Origin: Actinomadura_C alba
Lineage (GTDB): Bacteria > Actinomycetota > Actinomycetes > Streptosporangiales > Streptosporangiaceae
DNA: 64,000 nucleotides
Reading direction: 5' to 3'
NCBI RefSeq assembly: GCF_039530285.1
Contig: NZ_BAAAOK010000015.1
Coordinates: 248,001 to 312,000, forward strand
Shown: piece after piece, positions 6,980-14,313 of the stretch
Numbering within the stretch: the stretch's first letter is position 1
Layout: each line of letters begins with the position of its first letter
Notes under the pieces: generated by a model
What the model was told of the DNA's origin: nothing
Databases searched by the model: none
The model's input: only the letters and a program-made list of their open reading frames with translations
Translations under genes and position numbers: made by a program

Positions 6980-8281
6980 ATGCCCACGCTCGGCACCGCT
7001 CGAGGGGAGACGCCCCCGCCCGCCCAGCGGCCACCGCACGAGGACGTGCCGGTGGAAGCGCCCGGGCAGGCGCAGGTCGCCGGTGAGCCATGCGTGTTGC
7101 TCAAGCTGGGCGAGATCGTGCTCAAGGGCAAGAATCGCGATCTGTTCGAGCGGCGCCTGCAGAACAACATCCGCGCCGCCGTGAAGGGCCTCGGCATCCA
7201 GGTGCGGGTGGCGCAGCGAGAGGGCGTCATCGTCGTGCGCGCCGAGAGCCGCAAGCTCGCCGACGTCGACGCGGTCGCCCGCCGCATCGCCGACGTCATG
7301 GGCATCGTGTGGGTGCAGCGGGCCTGGCGCGTCGAGAAGGACGTCGAGCACACCGTACGGGCCGCGATCGACCTGGTCGGCCGGCATCCGGCGCTGGCGC
7401 GCAAGGGCACTTTCGCGGTCCGTCCGCGCCGCCGGGACAAGCGGTTCCCGATGACCTCCTCAGAGATCGCTGTGCGCGTCGGTGCCGCGGTCCAGGAACG
7501 GTTCGGTCTGCCGGTCGATCTCAAGAACCCCGACATCACGGTCGCGATCGAGGTCGACCGCGACGAGGTCTTCGTGTTCACCGAGGGGCTGCGGGGGCAG
7601 GGCGGCCTGCCGGTCGGCATGAGCGGCCGCGGCCTGGTGCTCATGTCCGGCGGCATCGATTCGCCCGTGGCGGCCTATCGCATGATGCGCCGCGGGCTGC
7701 GGGTGGACTACCTGCACTTCTCCGGCATGCCGTTCACCGGTCCCGAGTCGATCTACAAGGCCTACGCGCTGGTACGCGAGCTGGACAAGTTCCAGGGCGA
7801 CTCGCGGCTCTACGTCGTGCCGTTCGGCAAGGCGCAGCAGCAGATCAAGTCCTCCGGGGCCGAGCGGCTGCAGATCATCGCGCAGCGGCGCCTGATGCTC
7901 AAGACCGGTGAGACGCTCGCCGCCCGGCTCGGTGGGGCGGCGCTGATCACGGGTGATTCGTTGGGCCAGGTCAGCAGCCAGACGCTGACCAACATCACCG
8001 CACTCGACGACGCCGTTCAGCTGCCCATCCTGCGGCCGCTCATCGGCATGGACAAGACCGAGATCATGGCCGAGGCGCGCCGCATCCGCACGCTGGCGAT
8101 CTCGGAGCTGCCGGACGAGGACTGCTGCACGCTGCTCGCGCCGAGGCGTGCCGAGACCCGCGCCAAGATCGAGGACCTCCGGCAGATGGAGAAGCGGCTG
8201 GACGCCGGGGAACTGGCCGAACAGCTCGCCACGTCGGCACAGCGGCATCGCCCCGTCTACGGAGAGCCCGCCGCCTCCTGA
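6980..8281 (+). CDS. thiI: tRNA 4-thiouridine synthase / thiamine sulfur-transfer protein ThiI (no rhodanese domain)
   Basis: 433 residues from ATG 6980, with AGGAGG at 6967-6972; in-frame codons upstream lack a ribosome site. ThiI activates tRNA U8 by adenylation for 4-thiouridine formation and, in some bacteria, supports thiazole synthesis. After a ~38-residue variable N-terminus come the ferredoxin-like region (VLLKLGEIVLKGKNRDLFE), the THUMP domain, and the PP-loop domain opened by SGGIDSPVAAYRMM. Later motifs are GDSLGQVSSQTL and PDEDCCTLLAPR. It ends without the C-terminal rhodanese domain of E. coli ThiI, as is common outside enterobacteria, so another sulfur donor must dock. It stands apart from the thi operon of this window. 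Confidence 0.93.
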   Translation: MPTLGTARGETPPPAQRPPHEDVPVEAPGQAQVAGEPCVLLKLGEIVLKGKNRDLFERRLQNNIRAAVKGLGIQVRVAQREGVIVVRAESRKLADVDAVARRIADVMGIVWVQRAWRVEKDVEHTVRAAIDLVGRHPALARKGTFAVRPRRRDKRFPMTSSEIAVRVGAAVQERFGLPVDLKNPDITVAIEVDRDEVFVFTEGLRGQGGLPVGMSGRGLVLMSGGIDSPVAAYRMMRRGLRVDYLHFSGMPFTGPESIYKAYALVRELDKFQGDSRLYVVPFGKAQQQIKSSGAERLQIIAQRRLMLKTGETLAARLGGAALITGDSLGQVSSQTLTNITALDDAVQLPILRPLIGMDKTEIMAEARRIRTLAISELPDEDCCTLLAPRRAETRAKIEDLRQMEKRLDAGELAEQLATSAQRHRPVYGEPAAS

Positions 8282-8403
8282 CGCCACGCGGCCGGCGGCG
8301 TACGGTACGCGGCCCGGCCGCGGGCCGGACCGATCGCCCCCGCGGCGCCGCGAATGTCCGCATGATCACGGAGGGGGAGAGCGGGCGGGGGCGGGTGGAT
8401 TGG

Positions 8404-8409
8404 TAGGAT
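8404..8409 (+). promoter_or_regulatory. Leaderless -10 box before the 13-residue leader ORF
   Basis: TAGGAT, seven bases (CCCCGGC), ATG 8417. No clear -35. The same TANNNT-N7-ATG geometry occurs at other genes in this window. Confidence 0.45.
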
Positions 8410-8416
8410 CCCCGGC

Positions 8417-8458
8417 ATGGCGTACTGGACCCCCCAGCTCGGACCGCCCCGCTTCTGA
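8417..8458 (+). CDS. Putative 13-residue leader peptide upstream of the EamA gene
   Basis: ATG to TGA encodes MAYWTPQLGPPRF. It starts at the base expected for transcription from TAGGAT (8404-8409), so it could be a leaderless small ORF. Its stop codon lies in the loop of a 7-bp GC hairpin (8445-8466). A short ORF followed at once by a hairpin is the usual layout of ribosome-mediated attenuation. The Pro-Pro near the end could slow ribosomes. It lies 260 nt before the transporter gene. No known family; support is architectural only. Confidence 0.4.
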   Translation: MAYWTPQLGPPRF

Positions 8459-8466
8459 CCGGGGCG
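8445..8466 (+). terminator. Hairpin overlapping the leader-ORF stop codon
   Basis: CGCCCCG (8445-8451) and CGGGGCG (8460-8466) with loop CTTCTGAC, which holds the TGA stop of the small ORF. It could act as an attenuator for the downstream EamA gene. The rest of 8282-8718 shows no other gene I can support; it contains a GCATGATCACGG motif at 8360-8371 also present at 10852. Confidence 0.45.
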
Positions 8467-8718
8467 CAATCCCGATCGACCCTTCCGCGCGTTCGTCGCC
8501 GGTTCGCGGCCGATCGGTTCCGCCGCGCGTTCACCGCCGGCGCACGGGTGATCGGTTCACTCGCGCACCCGGCGTACGGATGACCGCCGCGTCGACACGC
8601 TCGATGCCGGCCCGCCGTGAGCGATGCGGCCTTCCGCGTACGCCTTACGCCTGACGCCGACGCGCGACGCGCCCCGGACACAGAGTCCCCCTCCGATCCG
8701 AGTCCAGGAGCGTTCCGC

Positions 8719-9759
8719 GTGTCCACGCGCTTTTCCGCACGTCTTGTCTCCGCACGCCTCTCCACGCGTGTCTCCGCTTCTCTCTCCACGCGTCTCTCGT
8801 CGCGCTTCGCTTCGCGTCCCTCCGTGAGCCCTTCCACCCGTCTGTCCGCACATCGCGGTTCCGAGCCCCGCCGGGCCCGATCGGCCCGGCTGGGCGGCAG
8901 CGGCTGCATCCTGCTGGCCGCCGCCCTGTGGGGCACCACGGGCACCGTGCGCACCTTCGCGCCGGACGACGCCGGCGCCGTGTCGGTCGGTGCGGCCCGC
9001 ATCGTGCTCGGCGGCCTTCTGCTCCTCGCGATCGGGGCACGCGGCGGCGCGCTCGTCCGTCTCCTCCGCACCGCCACGCCGGCGACCTGGGCTCTGCTCG
9101 CCCTCGGTGCCGTGTGCGCGGCGGGCTACCAGACCGCCTTCTTCGCCGCCGTCGACCACACCGGCGTGGCGACCGGAACGGTGGTGACCATCGGCAGCGC
9201 ACCGGCGTTCACCGGGCTGTTGTCCCGGCTGACCGGCGGCGCACGCCTCTCCCGGCGGTGGGTGGCCTCCACCGCGGGGGCCGTCGTGGGTTGCGCGGCT
9301 CTGGTCAGCGGCGGCGAGGCCGCCGGCATCGAGCCCCTCGGGGTCGCGCTCGCGCTGCTGTCCGGCTTCGCCTACGCGGCGTACGCCACCACCGCCGCAC
9401 GGCTCATCACCTCCGGTGAGGGGGACGGCGTCGTCATGGGCGCCATCTTCGGCGGGGCCGGCGTGCTGCTGCTCCCGGTGCTGCTCGCGAGTTCCCCGGT
9501 GTGGGTCGCGACCGGCCGCGGCGTGCTCGTGACGCTGTACCTCGGCGTGGTCACCACGACTCTGGGTTACGTGCTGTACGGGCGGGGGCTGCGAAGCACC
9601 CCGGTGGCCACCGCGGCCACTCTCACCCTGGCCGAGCCCGCCGTCGCCGCCGTGCTCGGGCTGGTGGTCCTCGGTGAGCGCCTCGGCGGGGTCGCGGTCG
9701 GCGGCCTGCTGCTCCTCGCGGCGAGCCTGGTGCTCCTCGCCGTGCCATCCCGTAAGTGA
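8719..9759 (+). CDS. EamA/DMT-family transporter (RhaT-like exporter)
   Basis: About 346 residues from GTG 8719, chosen because AGGAG lies at 8706-8710; an earlier in-frame GTG at 8617 has no ribosome site. The first ~50 residues are a Ser/Thr/Arg repeat region (STR, SAR and LST units) of unusual composition. Ten hydrophobic helices then form two EamA halves: one from SGCILLAAALWGTTGTVRTF, the second from GVALALLSGFAYAAYATTAA. Family members export amino acids, nucleosides or other metabolites by proton exchange; substrate here cannot be told. A leader ORF with hairpin 260 nt upstream hints at attenuation. Confidence 0.88.
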   Translation: MSTRFSARLVSARLSTRVSASLSTRLSSRFASRPSVSPSTRLSAHRGSEPRRARSARLGGSGCILLAAALWGTTGTVRTFAPDDAGAVSVGAARIVLGGLLLLAIGARGGALVRLLRTATPATWALLALGAVCAAGYQTAFFAAVDHTGVATGTVVTIGSAPAFTGLLSRLTGGARLSRRWVASTAGAVVGCAALVSGGEAAGIEPLGVALALLSGFAYAAYATTAARLITSGEGDGVVMGAIFGGAGVLLLPVLLASSPVWVATGRGVLVTLYLGVVTTTLGYVLYGRGLRSTPVATAATLTLAEPAVAAVLGLVVLGERLGGVAVGGLLLLAASLVLLAVPSRK

Positions 9760-9772
9760 CCGCGTCGGCGAT

Positions 9773-9778
9773 TACGCT
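9773..9778 (+). promoter_or_regulatory. Leaderless -10 box of the DUF5954 gene
   Basis: TACGCT, eight bases, GTG 9787. This decides the start codon: the ATGs at 9805 and 9814 are the alternatives. Confidence 0.45.
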
Positions 9779-9786
9779 GCGCGCCG

Positions 9787-10758
9787 GTGGGGGTTGCGGG
9801 AAGCATGGCCCCCATGGACCGCAGCGACGACGCCCTGGAACGGAAGTTCCACGACCTGATGACGGCGGCGCACCCGATCTCGGCCATGGCCGCGGCGGAC
9901 GCGCTGCGCGCCGTCCGGGCCTACCCTCAGGTGCTCATGGTGGGGCCGGTGTTCGGCGTCGCCGAGCAGGCGCGGCACGGCTGGGAGGTGTCCTCGACCG
10001 CTGAGGCGACGCCACAGGCCGCCAGGGACGTTCTGGCGGAGCGGCTCCGGAAGCACGCGGAGGTCGCGGTGGACGCGGCGACCCGCGGCGAGTTCCTCGC
10101 GGTGGCCGGACGGCTGGACCGGGAGCGTCGTGACGACCTGACCGTGGCCGGCCTCCGGTTCCGCATCGTGCGGGTCGAGCAGGTCGTGCGCATGAACGCC
10201 GAGGCCCCGGAGCCGCCCCGGCCGACCGACCCGGACCCGCGCCCGTCCGGCCGCGGCATCGCGGCCGGGCGGGTGCGGGAGTTCCTCCCGACCGCGGATG
10301 ACGGGTCCATGGCGTCCACCGCCGAGCTGGGCCGGCAGTTCGATGAGGCGGTGTCGAGGCGCGGCGTCCTGCCCGCGCCCGTCCGCGAGGACGCCTGCCG
10401 CGCGATGACCGCCTATCCGCGAGTGCGGATCATGGCGCCGGTCTTCTCCGTCGCCGAGCAGGTCGACGACGGCTGGCGGTCCGCGACCATGCCGTGCGAC
10501 ACGCCGCAGCGGGCCCGTGACACGCTCGCCGCCTACTTCAGCGGCATCGTGCCCGCCATCGAGCAGCCGGATGTGACGGAACGCGAGGAGTACGCGGCGG
10601 CGGCGCGGCGGCTCGAACTCGAGCGGGCCGACGACCTCACCGTCGCCGGGCGCCGGTTCCGGATCGTACGCGTCGAGAAGGTCGCGCGTCTGGGGCCCGA
10701 CGGGCCGGAGCCGCCCCGGCCGTCGGACTTCGACCCCGAGCCGCCCATCGGCGCCTGA
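9787..10758 (+). CDS. DUF5954-family protein with two tandem repeats
   Basis: 323 residues from GTG 9787, placed eight bases after TACGCT; ATG 9805 or 9814 are alternatives. It is built from two homologous halves of ~150 residues. First: AYPQVLMVGPVFGVAEQ, then TPQAARDVLAE, DDLTVAGLRFRIVRVEQVVR, EPPRPTDPDP. Second: AYPRVRIMAPVFSVAEQ, TPQRARDTLAAYF, DDLTVAGRRFRIVRVEKVAR, EPPRPSDFDP. DUF5954 is an actinobacterial family of unknown function, found mostly in actinomycetes with complex development. No signal peptide or catalytic motif is visible. It stands alone, convergent with aroF. Confidence 0.8.
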   Translation: MGVAGSMAPMDRSDDALERKFHDLMTAAHPISAMAAADALRAVRAYPQVLMVGPVFGVAEQARHGWEVSSTAEATPQAARDVLAERLRKHAEVAVDAATRGEFLAVAGRLDRERRDDLTVAGLRFRIVRVEQVVRMNAEAPEPPRPTDPDPRPSGRGIAAGRVREFLPTADDGSMASTAELGRQFDEAVSRRGVLPAPVREDACRAMTAYPRVRIMAPVFSVAEQVDDGWRSATMPCDTPQRARDTLAAYFSGIVPAIEQPDVTEREEYAAAARRLELERADDLTVAGRRFRIVRVEKVARLGPDGPEPPRPSDFDPEPPIGA

Positions 10759-10785
10759 CCCACCGCCACGGCGCGGTGGCGGTTT

Positions 10786-10867
10786 CCCGCCGTGATCTTG
10801 CAGAAGTCGGCGCCGCTCCGGGGAGTCGGTCGGTCCGGTGGGCGAACAAGTGCATGATCACGGCGGG
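10786..10867. repeat. Long imperfect inverted repeat between convergent genes, GATCTTGCA family
   Basis: CCCGCCGTGATCTTGCA (10786-10802) pairs with TGCATGATCACGGCGGG (10851-10867): 16 of 17 positions, 48-bp spacer. It lies between the ends of the DUF5954 gene and aroF, so it could terminate both. The GATCTTGCA arm recurs in the hairpin at 30239-30282. Confidence 0.6.
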
Positions 10868-10879
10868 CGGCGGCGGCGG

Positions 10880-11938
10880 TCAGACCGGGACGGTGCCGGC
10901 GGGGTTCGGGGCCGGCTCGGCGACGGTCAGCGAGCGGCCGACGATTCCGGGCAGGTCACGTACGATCTTGGCGAGTTCGCGCAGGTCACCGTCGACGAGG
11001 GCCTGCGGCCCGTCGCAGAGCGCCGTCTCGGGGTGCGGGTGCACATCGATGATCACACCGTCGGCGCCCACCGCGATCGCGGCCCGGGTGAGCGGCAGCA
11101 CCAGGTCCCGGCGACCGCCCGAGTGCGAGGGGTCGACGATGACCGGCAGGTGCGACAGCCGCTGCGCCACGGGCACCGCGGAGATGTCGAGCGTGTTGCG
11201 GGTCGCCTTCTCGAAGGTGCGGATGCCGCGCTCGCACAGCACGATGTCGAGGTTGCCGCGCTGCGCGACGTACTCGGCGGCCATCAGCCACTCGTCGATG
11301 GTCCCGCTCATACCGCGTTTGAGCATCACCGGCCGGCCCGCCTCCCCGGCGGCCTGCAGCAGCGTGAAGTTCTGCGCGTTGCGGGTACCGATCTGCAGCA
11401 TGTCGGCGTACGAGGCGACGAGCGCGACGTCGCCGGCGTCCACCACCTCGGTGACGATCGGCAGGCCGGTCTCGGCCCGGACGTCGGCGAGGATCCGAAG
11501 ACCCGCCTCGCCCAGCCCGGGGAAGGCGTACGGCGAGGTCCGCGGCTTGAAAGCGCCGCCTCTCAGCAGGGTCGCGCCGGCCGCCTTCGCCATCTGCGCG
11601 GCGGCCAGCGTCTGCTCGGGCGTCTCGACCGCGCACGGCCCGGCGATGAGCGTCATGGTCCCGGGGCCGATCGGCACGCCGCCGACCCGCACGACGGACC
11701 GGTTGGGGTGGTTCTCCCTGCTGACCAGCTTGTAGGGGACCGAGACCCGCAGGACGTCGCTCACGCCCCTCATGCCCCGCAGGTTCAGCGCGCCGAACTG
11801 CCGGACGTCGCCCACGAGCCCGACGATCGTGCGGTTCACACCGCGGCTGACGAACGCGTCCCCGCCCGCCGTCTCCACCTGTGAGACGACGGCGTCGACA
11901 TCCGCTTCGGTGGCCTCCGGGGCCATCACGACTACCAT
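10880..11938 (-). CDS. aroF: 3-deoxy-7-phosphoheptulonate (DAHP) synthase, type I beta with N-terminal regulatory domain
   Basis: 352 residues; condenses phosphoenolpyruvate and erythrose 4-phosphate in the first step of the shikimate pathway. The N-terminal ~80 residues form the ferredoxin-like (ACT-like) regulatory domain seen in Thermotoga-type enzymes (MVVVMAPEATEADVDAVV). Catalytic barrel motifs: LIAGPCAVET, LRGGAFKPRTSPYAFPG, LQIGTRNAQNF, LKRGMSGTIDEW, and VDPSHSGGRRD for metal binding. GAGGAGAG precedes ATG 11938. A leader ORF with a Trp codon and a 17-bp hairpin lie upstream, suggesting Trp-sensitive attenuation. It converges on the DUF5954 gene. Confidence 0.95.
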   Translation of the reverse strand: MVVVMAPEATEADVDAVVSQVETAGGDAFVSRGVNRTIVGLVGDVRQFGALNLRGMRGVSDVLRVSVPYKLVSRENHPNRSVVRVGGVPIGPGTMTLIAGPCAVETPEQTLAAAQMAKAAGATLLRGGAFKPRTSPYAFPGLGEAGLRILADVRAETGLPIVTEVVDAGDVALVASYADMLQIGTRNAQNFTLLQAAGEAGRPVMLKRGMSGTIDEWLMAAEYVAQRGNLDIVLCERGIRTFEKATRNTLDISAVPVAQRLSHLPVIVDPSHSGGRRDLVLPLTRAAIAVGADGVIIDVHPHPETALCDGPQALVDGDLRELAKIVRDLPGIVGRSLTVAEPAPNPAGTVPV

Positions 11939-12006
11939 TTCTCTCCTCTGTCCCGAGCTCCGTCCCGCGATGAACGCGGTGCTACACGATCGATGGGTCC
12001 AGTAAC

Positions 12007-12044
12007 GACGAAAGCCCCGGGCCGTCCGGCCCGGGGCTTTCGTC
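12007..12044 (-). terminator. 17-bp perfect hairpin in the aroF leader (attenuator candidate)
   Basis: Arms 12007-12023 and 12028-12044 are perfectly complementary with a 4-base loop, the strongest hairpin in the window. On the minus strand it follows a nine-codon leader ORF and precedes the aroF ATG by 68 nt. With no minus-strand gene just upstream to terminate, a regulated attenuator is more likely than a plain terminator. Confidence 0.65.
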
Positions 12045-12073
12045 AGTGGTCGCTCAGCGCAGCGTCAGACTGG

Positions 12074-12100
12074 CTACCACCCGTCCGGGTCGGTCGCCAT
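12074..12100 (-). CDS. Putative aroF leader peptide ending in Trp
   Basis: ATG to TAG encodes MATDPDGW, with the only Trp codon directly before the stop. It lies 30 nt before the 17-bp hairpin and 136 nt before aroF. A -10-like TAGCCT sits about 40 nt upstream. The GTGGT around the Trp codon can pair with ACCAC between ORF and hairpin, a possible alternative structure. Support is from layout only; a single Trp codon is a weak sensor. Confidence 0.4.
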   Translation of the reverse strand: MATDPDGW

Positions 12101-12218
12101 ACCAAAACGCGTAGTGAAGGACTCTGCGCACGTGGGCAAGGCTACACAATCCGCTCCGGCGAGGAGCGGCCGGGCCCGAATGTGGCTCAGCTCACCGGGA
12201 TGGCAGGATGGCCGGAAC

Positions 12219-12821
12219 ATGACCCCGCCCGACGAACGCCTGCCGCCCGGACAGCACGTCCCCCGTGGCTGGCCCGTCCTGCACTACGGGCCCGTGCCGA
12301 GGTTCCGGCCCGCGGACTGGGACTTCCGGGTGTTCGGCGCCACCGAGTCGGGTGAGACGCACCGCTGGGACTGGTCGCGGTTCGAGAACCTCCCCGTCAC
12401 GAAGGCGACCGCCGACTTCCACTGCGTCACGAAGTTCACCATTCCCGACAACGTGTGGGAGGGCGTCTCCGGCTCCACCCTGGTCGAGCTGGCGCCACCG
12501 CATCCGGACGTCACGCACGTGATGGTGTGGGCCGAGTTCGGCTACAGCGCCAACATCCGGATGACCGACTTCCTGGCGGACGCGACCATGTTCGCGACCC
12601 ACCGCAACGGTGAGCGACTCACTCCCGATCACGGCTTTCCGGTTCGCCTGGTCGTGCCGCACCTGTACGCGTGGAAGAGCGTCAAGTGGGCGCGCGGCGT
12701 CGAATACCTCGTGCGCAACCAGCGCGGGTTCTGGGAGGAGCGCGGCTACCACAACGTGGCCGACCCATGGCGGGAACAGCGCTACGCGTACCAGGAGGAG
12801 GACGGCTCCCCGTCCCCGTGA
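12219..12821 (+). CDS. Sulfite-oxidase-type molybdopterin-dependent oxidoreductase (cytoplasmic, short)
   Basis: 200 residues from ATG 12219. It matches the oxidoreductase molybdopterin-binding domain of the sulfite oxidase / MsrP superfamily. Features: FRVFGATESG, WDWSRFENLP, and TADFHCVTKF with the Cys expected to ligate molybdenum. Later come PPHPDVTHVMVWAEFGYSAN, PDHGFPVRLVVPHLYAWKSVKW (in pieces) and the terminal FWEERGYHNVADPW, typical of the family. No signal peptide, heme or dimerisation domain is present, so it is a minimal, probably cytoplasmic version. Electron acceptor and substrate are unknown. It is transcribed divergently from aroF. Confidence 0.88.
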   Translation: MTPPDERLPPGQHVPRGWPVLHYGPVPRFRPADWDFRVFGATESGETHRWDWSRFENLPVTKATADFHCVTKFTIPDNVWEGVSGSTLVELAPPHPDVTHVMVWAEFGYSANIRMTDFLADATMFATHRNGERLTPDHGFPVRLVVPHLYAWKSVKWARGVEYLVRNQRGFWEERGYHNVADPWREQRYAYQEEDGSPSP

Positions 12822-12903
12822 GCAGGGACTCGCCGGACACGACACGCGCTCACATGGTGGAATCACTTGCGCGCGGAGGGTAATCAACGGCAGGGTCCAT
12901 GTC

Positions 12904-13638
12904 ATGCTCAACGTCCTGGCCGTCGACGACGAGGCGCCCGCGCTCGAGGAGCTCACGTTCCTGCTCCGGCAGGATCCGCGCATCGCGCAGGTCGCCGAGG
13001 CGGGCGATGGTGCCGAGGCGCTCCGCGTACTGAGCCGGGTGCTGGTCGCGGGGGATCGGCTCGACGCGGTCTTCCTCGACATCCGGATGCCCGGCCTGGA
13101 CGGCCTCGACTTCACCCGCCTGCTGTCCGGCTTCGCGGCACCACCGGCGGTGGTGTTCGTCACCGCCCACGACGGCTTCGCGGTGGCCGCCTACGAGCTC
13201 GGCGCGCTGGACTACCTACTGAAGCCCGTACGGCCGGAGCGGCTCGCCAAGGCGGTGCACCGCATAGCCGAGGCGGTGCGCCGCACCAGCGAGCCCGCCG
13301 CGGTCGACGAGGTGGTACCCGTGGAGCTGGGCGGCCGCACCCGTCTGGTGACGCGTTCCAGCGTGACCTACGCCGAGGCGCACGGTGACTACGTGCGCCT
13401 GCACACCGCCGACGGCAGCTATCTGGTGCGGATGCCGCTCAACGTGCTCGCCAAGCGGTGGGAGACCGCCGGGTTCATCCGGATCCACCGCAGCACGCTG
13501 GTCGCCGCCGGGCACATCAGCGAGTTGCACTTCGACGGTGGCCGGGCCATCGTCCAGGTCGGCGAAGAGCTGCTGACCGTCAGCCGCCGCCACACCCGTG
13601 AGGTGCGCGACCAGCTCATCCGGCGCTTCCGGGCCTGA
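12904..13638 (+). CDS. LytTR-family response regulator
   Basis: 244 residues from ATG 12904. Receiver domain: VLAVDDEAPALEEL with the acidic pair, phosphoacceptor Asp in VFLDIRMPGLDGL, Thr in VVFVTAHD, Lys in LDYLLKPVRPERL. The C-terminal LytTR DNA-binding domain covers about 140-244 (VTYAEAHGDYVRLHTADG, FIRIHRSTLV, VSRRHTREVRDQL). Family members respond to LytS-type kinases and control envelope or adhesion genes. No kinase gene lies next to it here, so the partner is unknown. Confidence 0.92.
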   Translation: MLNVLAVDDEAPALEELTFLLRQDPRIAQVAEAGDGAEALRVLSRVLVAGDRLDAVFLDIRMPGLDGLDFTRLLSGFAAPPAVVFVTAHDGFAVAAYELGALDYLLKPVRPERLAKAVHRIAEAVRRTSEPAAVDEVVPVELGGRTRLVTRSSVTYAEAHGDYVRLHTADGSYLVRMPLNVLAKRWETAGFIRIHRSTLVAAGHISELHFDGGRAIVQVGEELLTVSRRHTREVRDQLIRRFRA

Positions 13639-13801
13639 GTCCCGGCGGCGGTCGTGTTCACCGAGAAGGCCCGCAACGGACGGACCCAAGACCGTTCCCG
13701 GTCATGTCTCAATGCCGTTCGTCGTGCCGAATCGCCCGCCCGTCGCCGGGTCACGCTACGTATGGCGCTCGCTGCGCACCGTTTGTCGAGGCGGTCCCTG
13801 G

Positions 13802-13828
13802 AGTGCTCCCACCAGTGGCGGGAGCACT
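13802..13828 (+). terminator. Terminator hairpin after the LytTR regulator
   Basis: AGTGCTCCC (13802-13810) and GGGAGCACT (13820-13828) with a 9-nt loop, followed by TT. It is 160 nt after the stop. The 13639-14313 interval is otherwise noncoding apart from the small RNA on the minus strand and the kinase promoter. Confidence 0.6.
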
Positions 13829-14039
13829 TTAGTGTGGGCTCGCTGGCAAGCTTCACACCGCGTTCGGGGGGACGCGGGCGGCGTAGGGGCGTGACCCGCA
13901 CCATCGCCGCACCACCCCCAGCATGAGCGACCAGGGATACCCAGCGAAGGTCGGAGGCGCGTTCCCGCGCCGTCATCGGGAGATCCAAGCCCGGAGACGA
14001 GCGCGTCGCGGAACGGGCCACCGGTTGCTGGGGCAAGGC

Positions 14040-14128
14040 CGCCGGGCCCCGTACCGGGGGGGTGGGGCTCGACGGCGTCCGCTCGGGCGCTGCTGGACAG
14101 TCGGGGGGTTGTTCAGCAGCGTCCGAGT
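14040..14128 (-). ncRNA. Probable 6C small RNA
   Basis: On the minus strand two hairpins follow each other, each with a C-run in its loop. First: arms 14110-14127 and 14082-14099 (16 of 18 pairs), loop with six C. Second: GAGCCCC (14064-14070) against GGGGCCC (14044-14050), loop with seven C. Two stem-loops with six or more C in each loop define the actinobacterial 6C RNA, whose mycobacterial member (B11) pairs with G-rich ribosome sites. Ends are approximate. I did not find a clear terminator on its 3' side. Confidence 0.6.
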
Positions 14129-14300
14129 CTGGTTGCCGGCCCGGTCTCGGTCGCTCGCGAAGGGTTCCCATCCGCGCGCCGCGGTCCCATCCGGCTCTGC
14201 CGGGTGATCGCTCCGTGACAGATCCGACACATTCTGGATGATCGCGGTATTGATGGCGGTGTCATACCCATGACTGATGAGACGGGGACCGATTCGCCCG

Positions 14301-14306
14301 TACACT
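14301..14306 (+). promoter_or_regulatory. Leaderless -10 box of the PASTA kinase gene
   Basis: TACACT, seven bases, ATG 14314; no Shine-Dalgarno sequence precedes the ATG. Confidence 0.55.
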
Positions 14307-14313
14307 CTCATCG

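Noticed and set aside
13598..13926. Small plus-strand frames after the LytTR regulator
   Set aside because: No start signal, atypical codon use, interrupted by the terminator hairpin.
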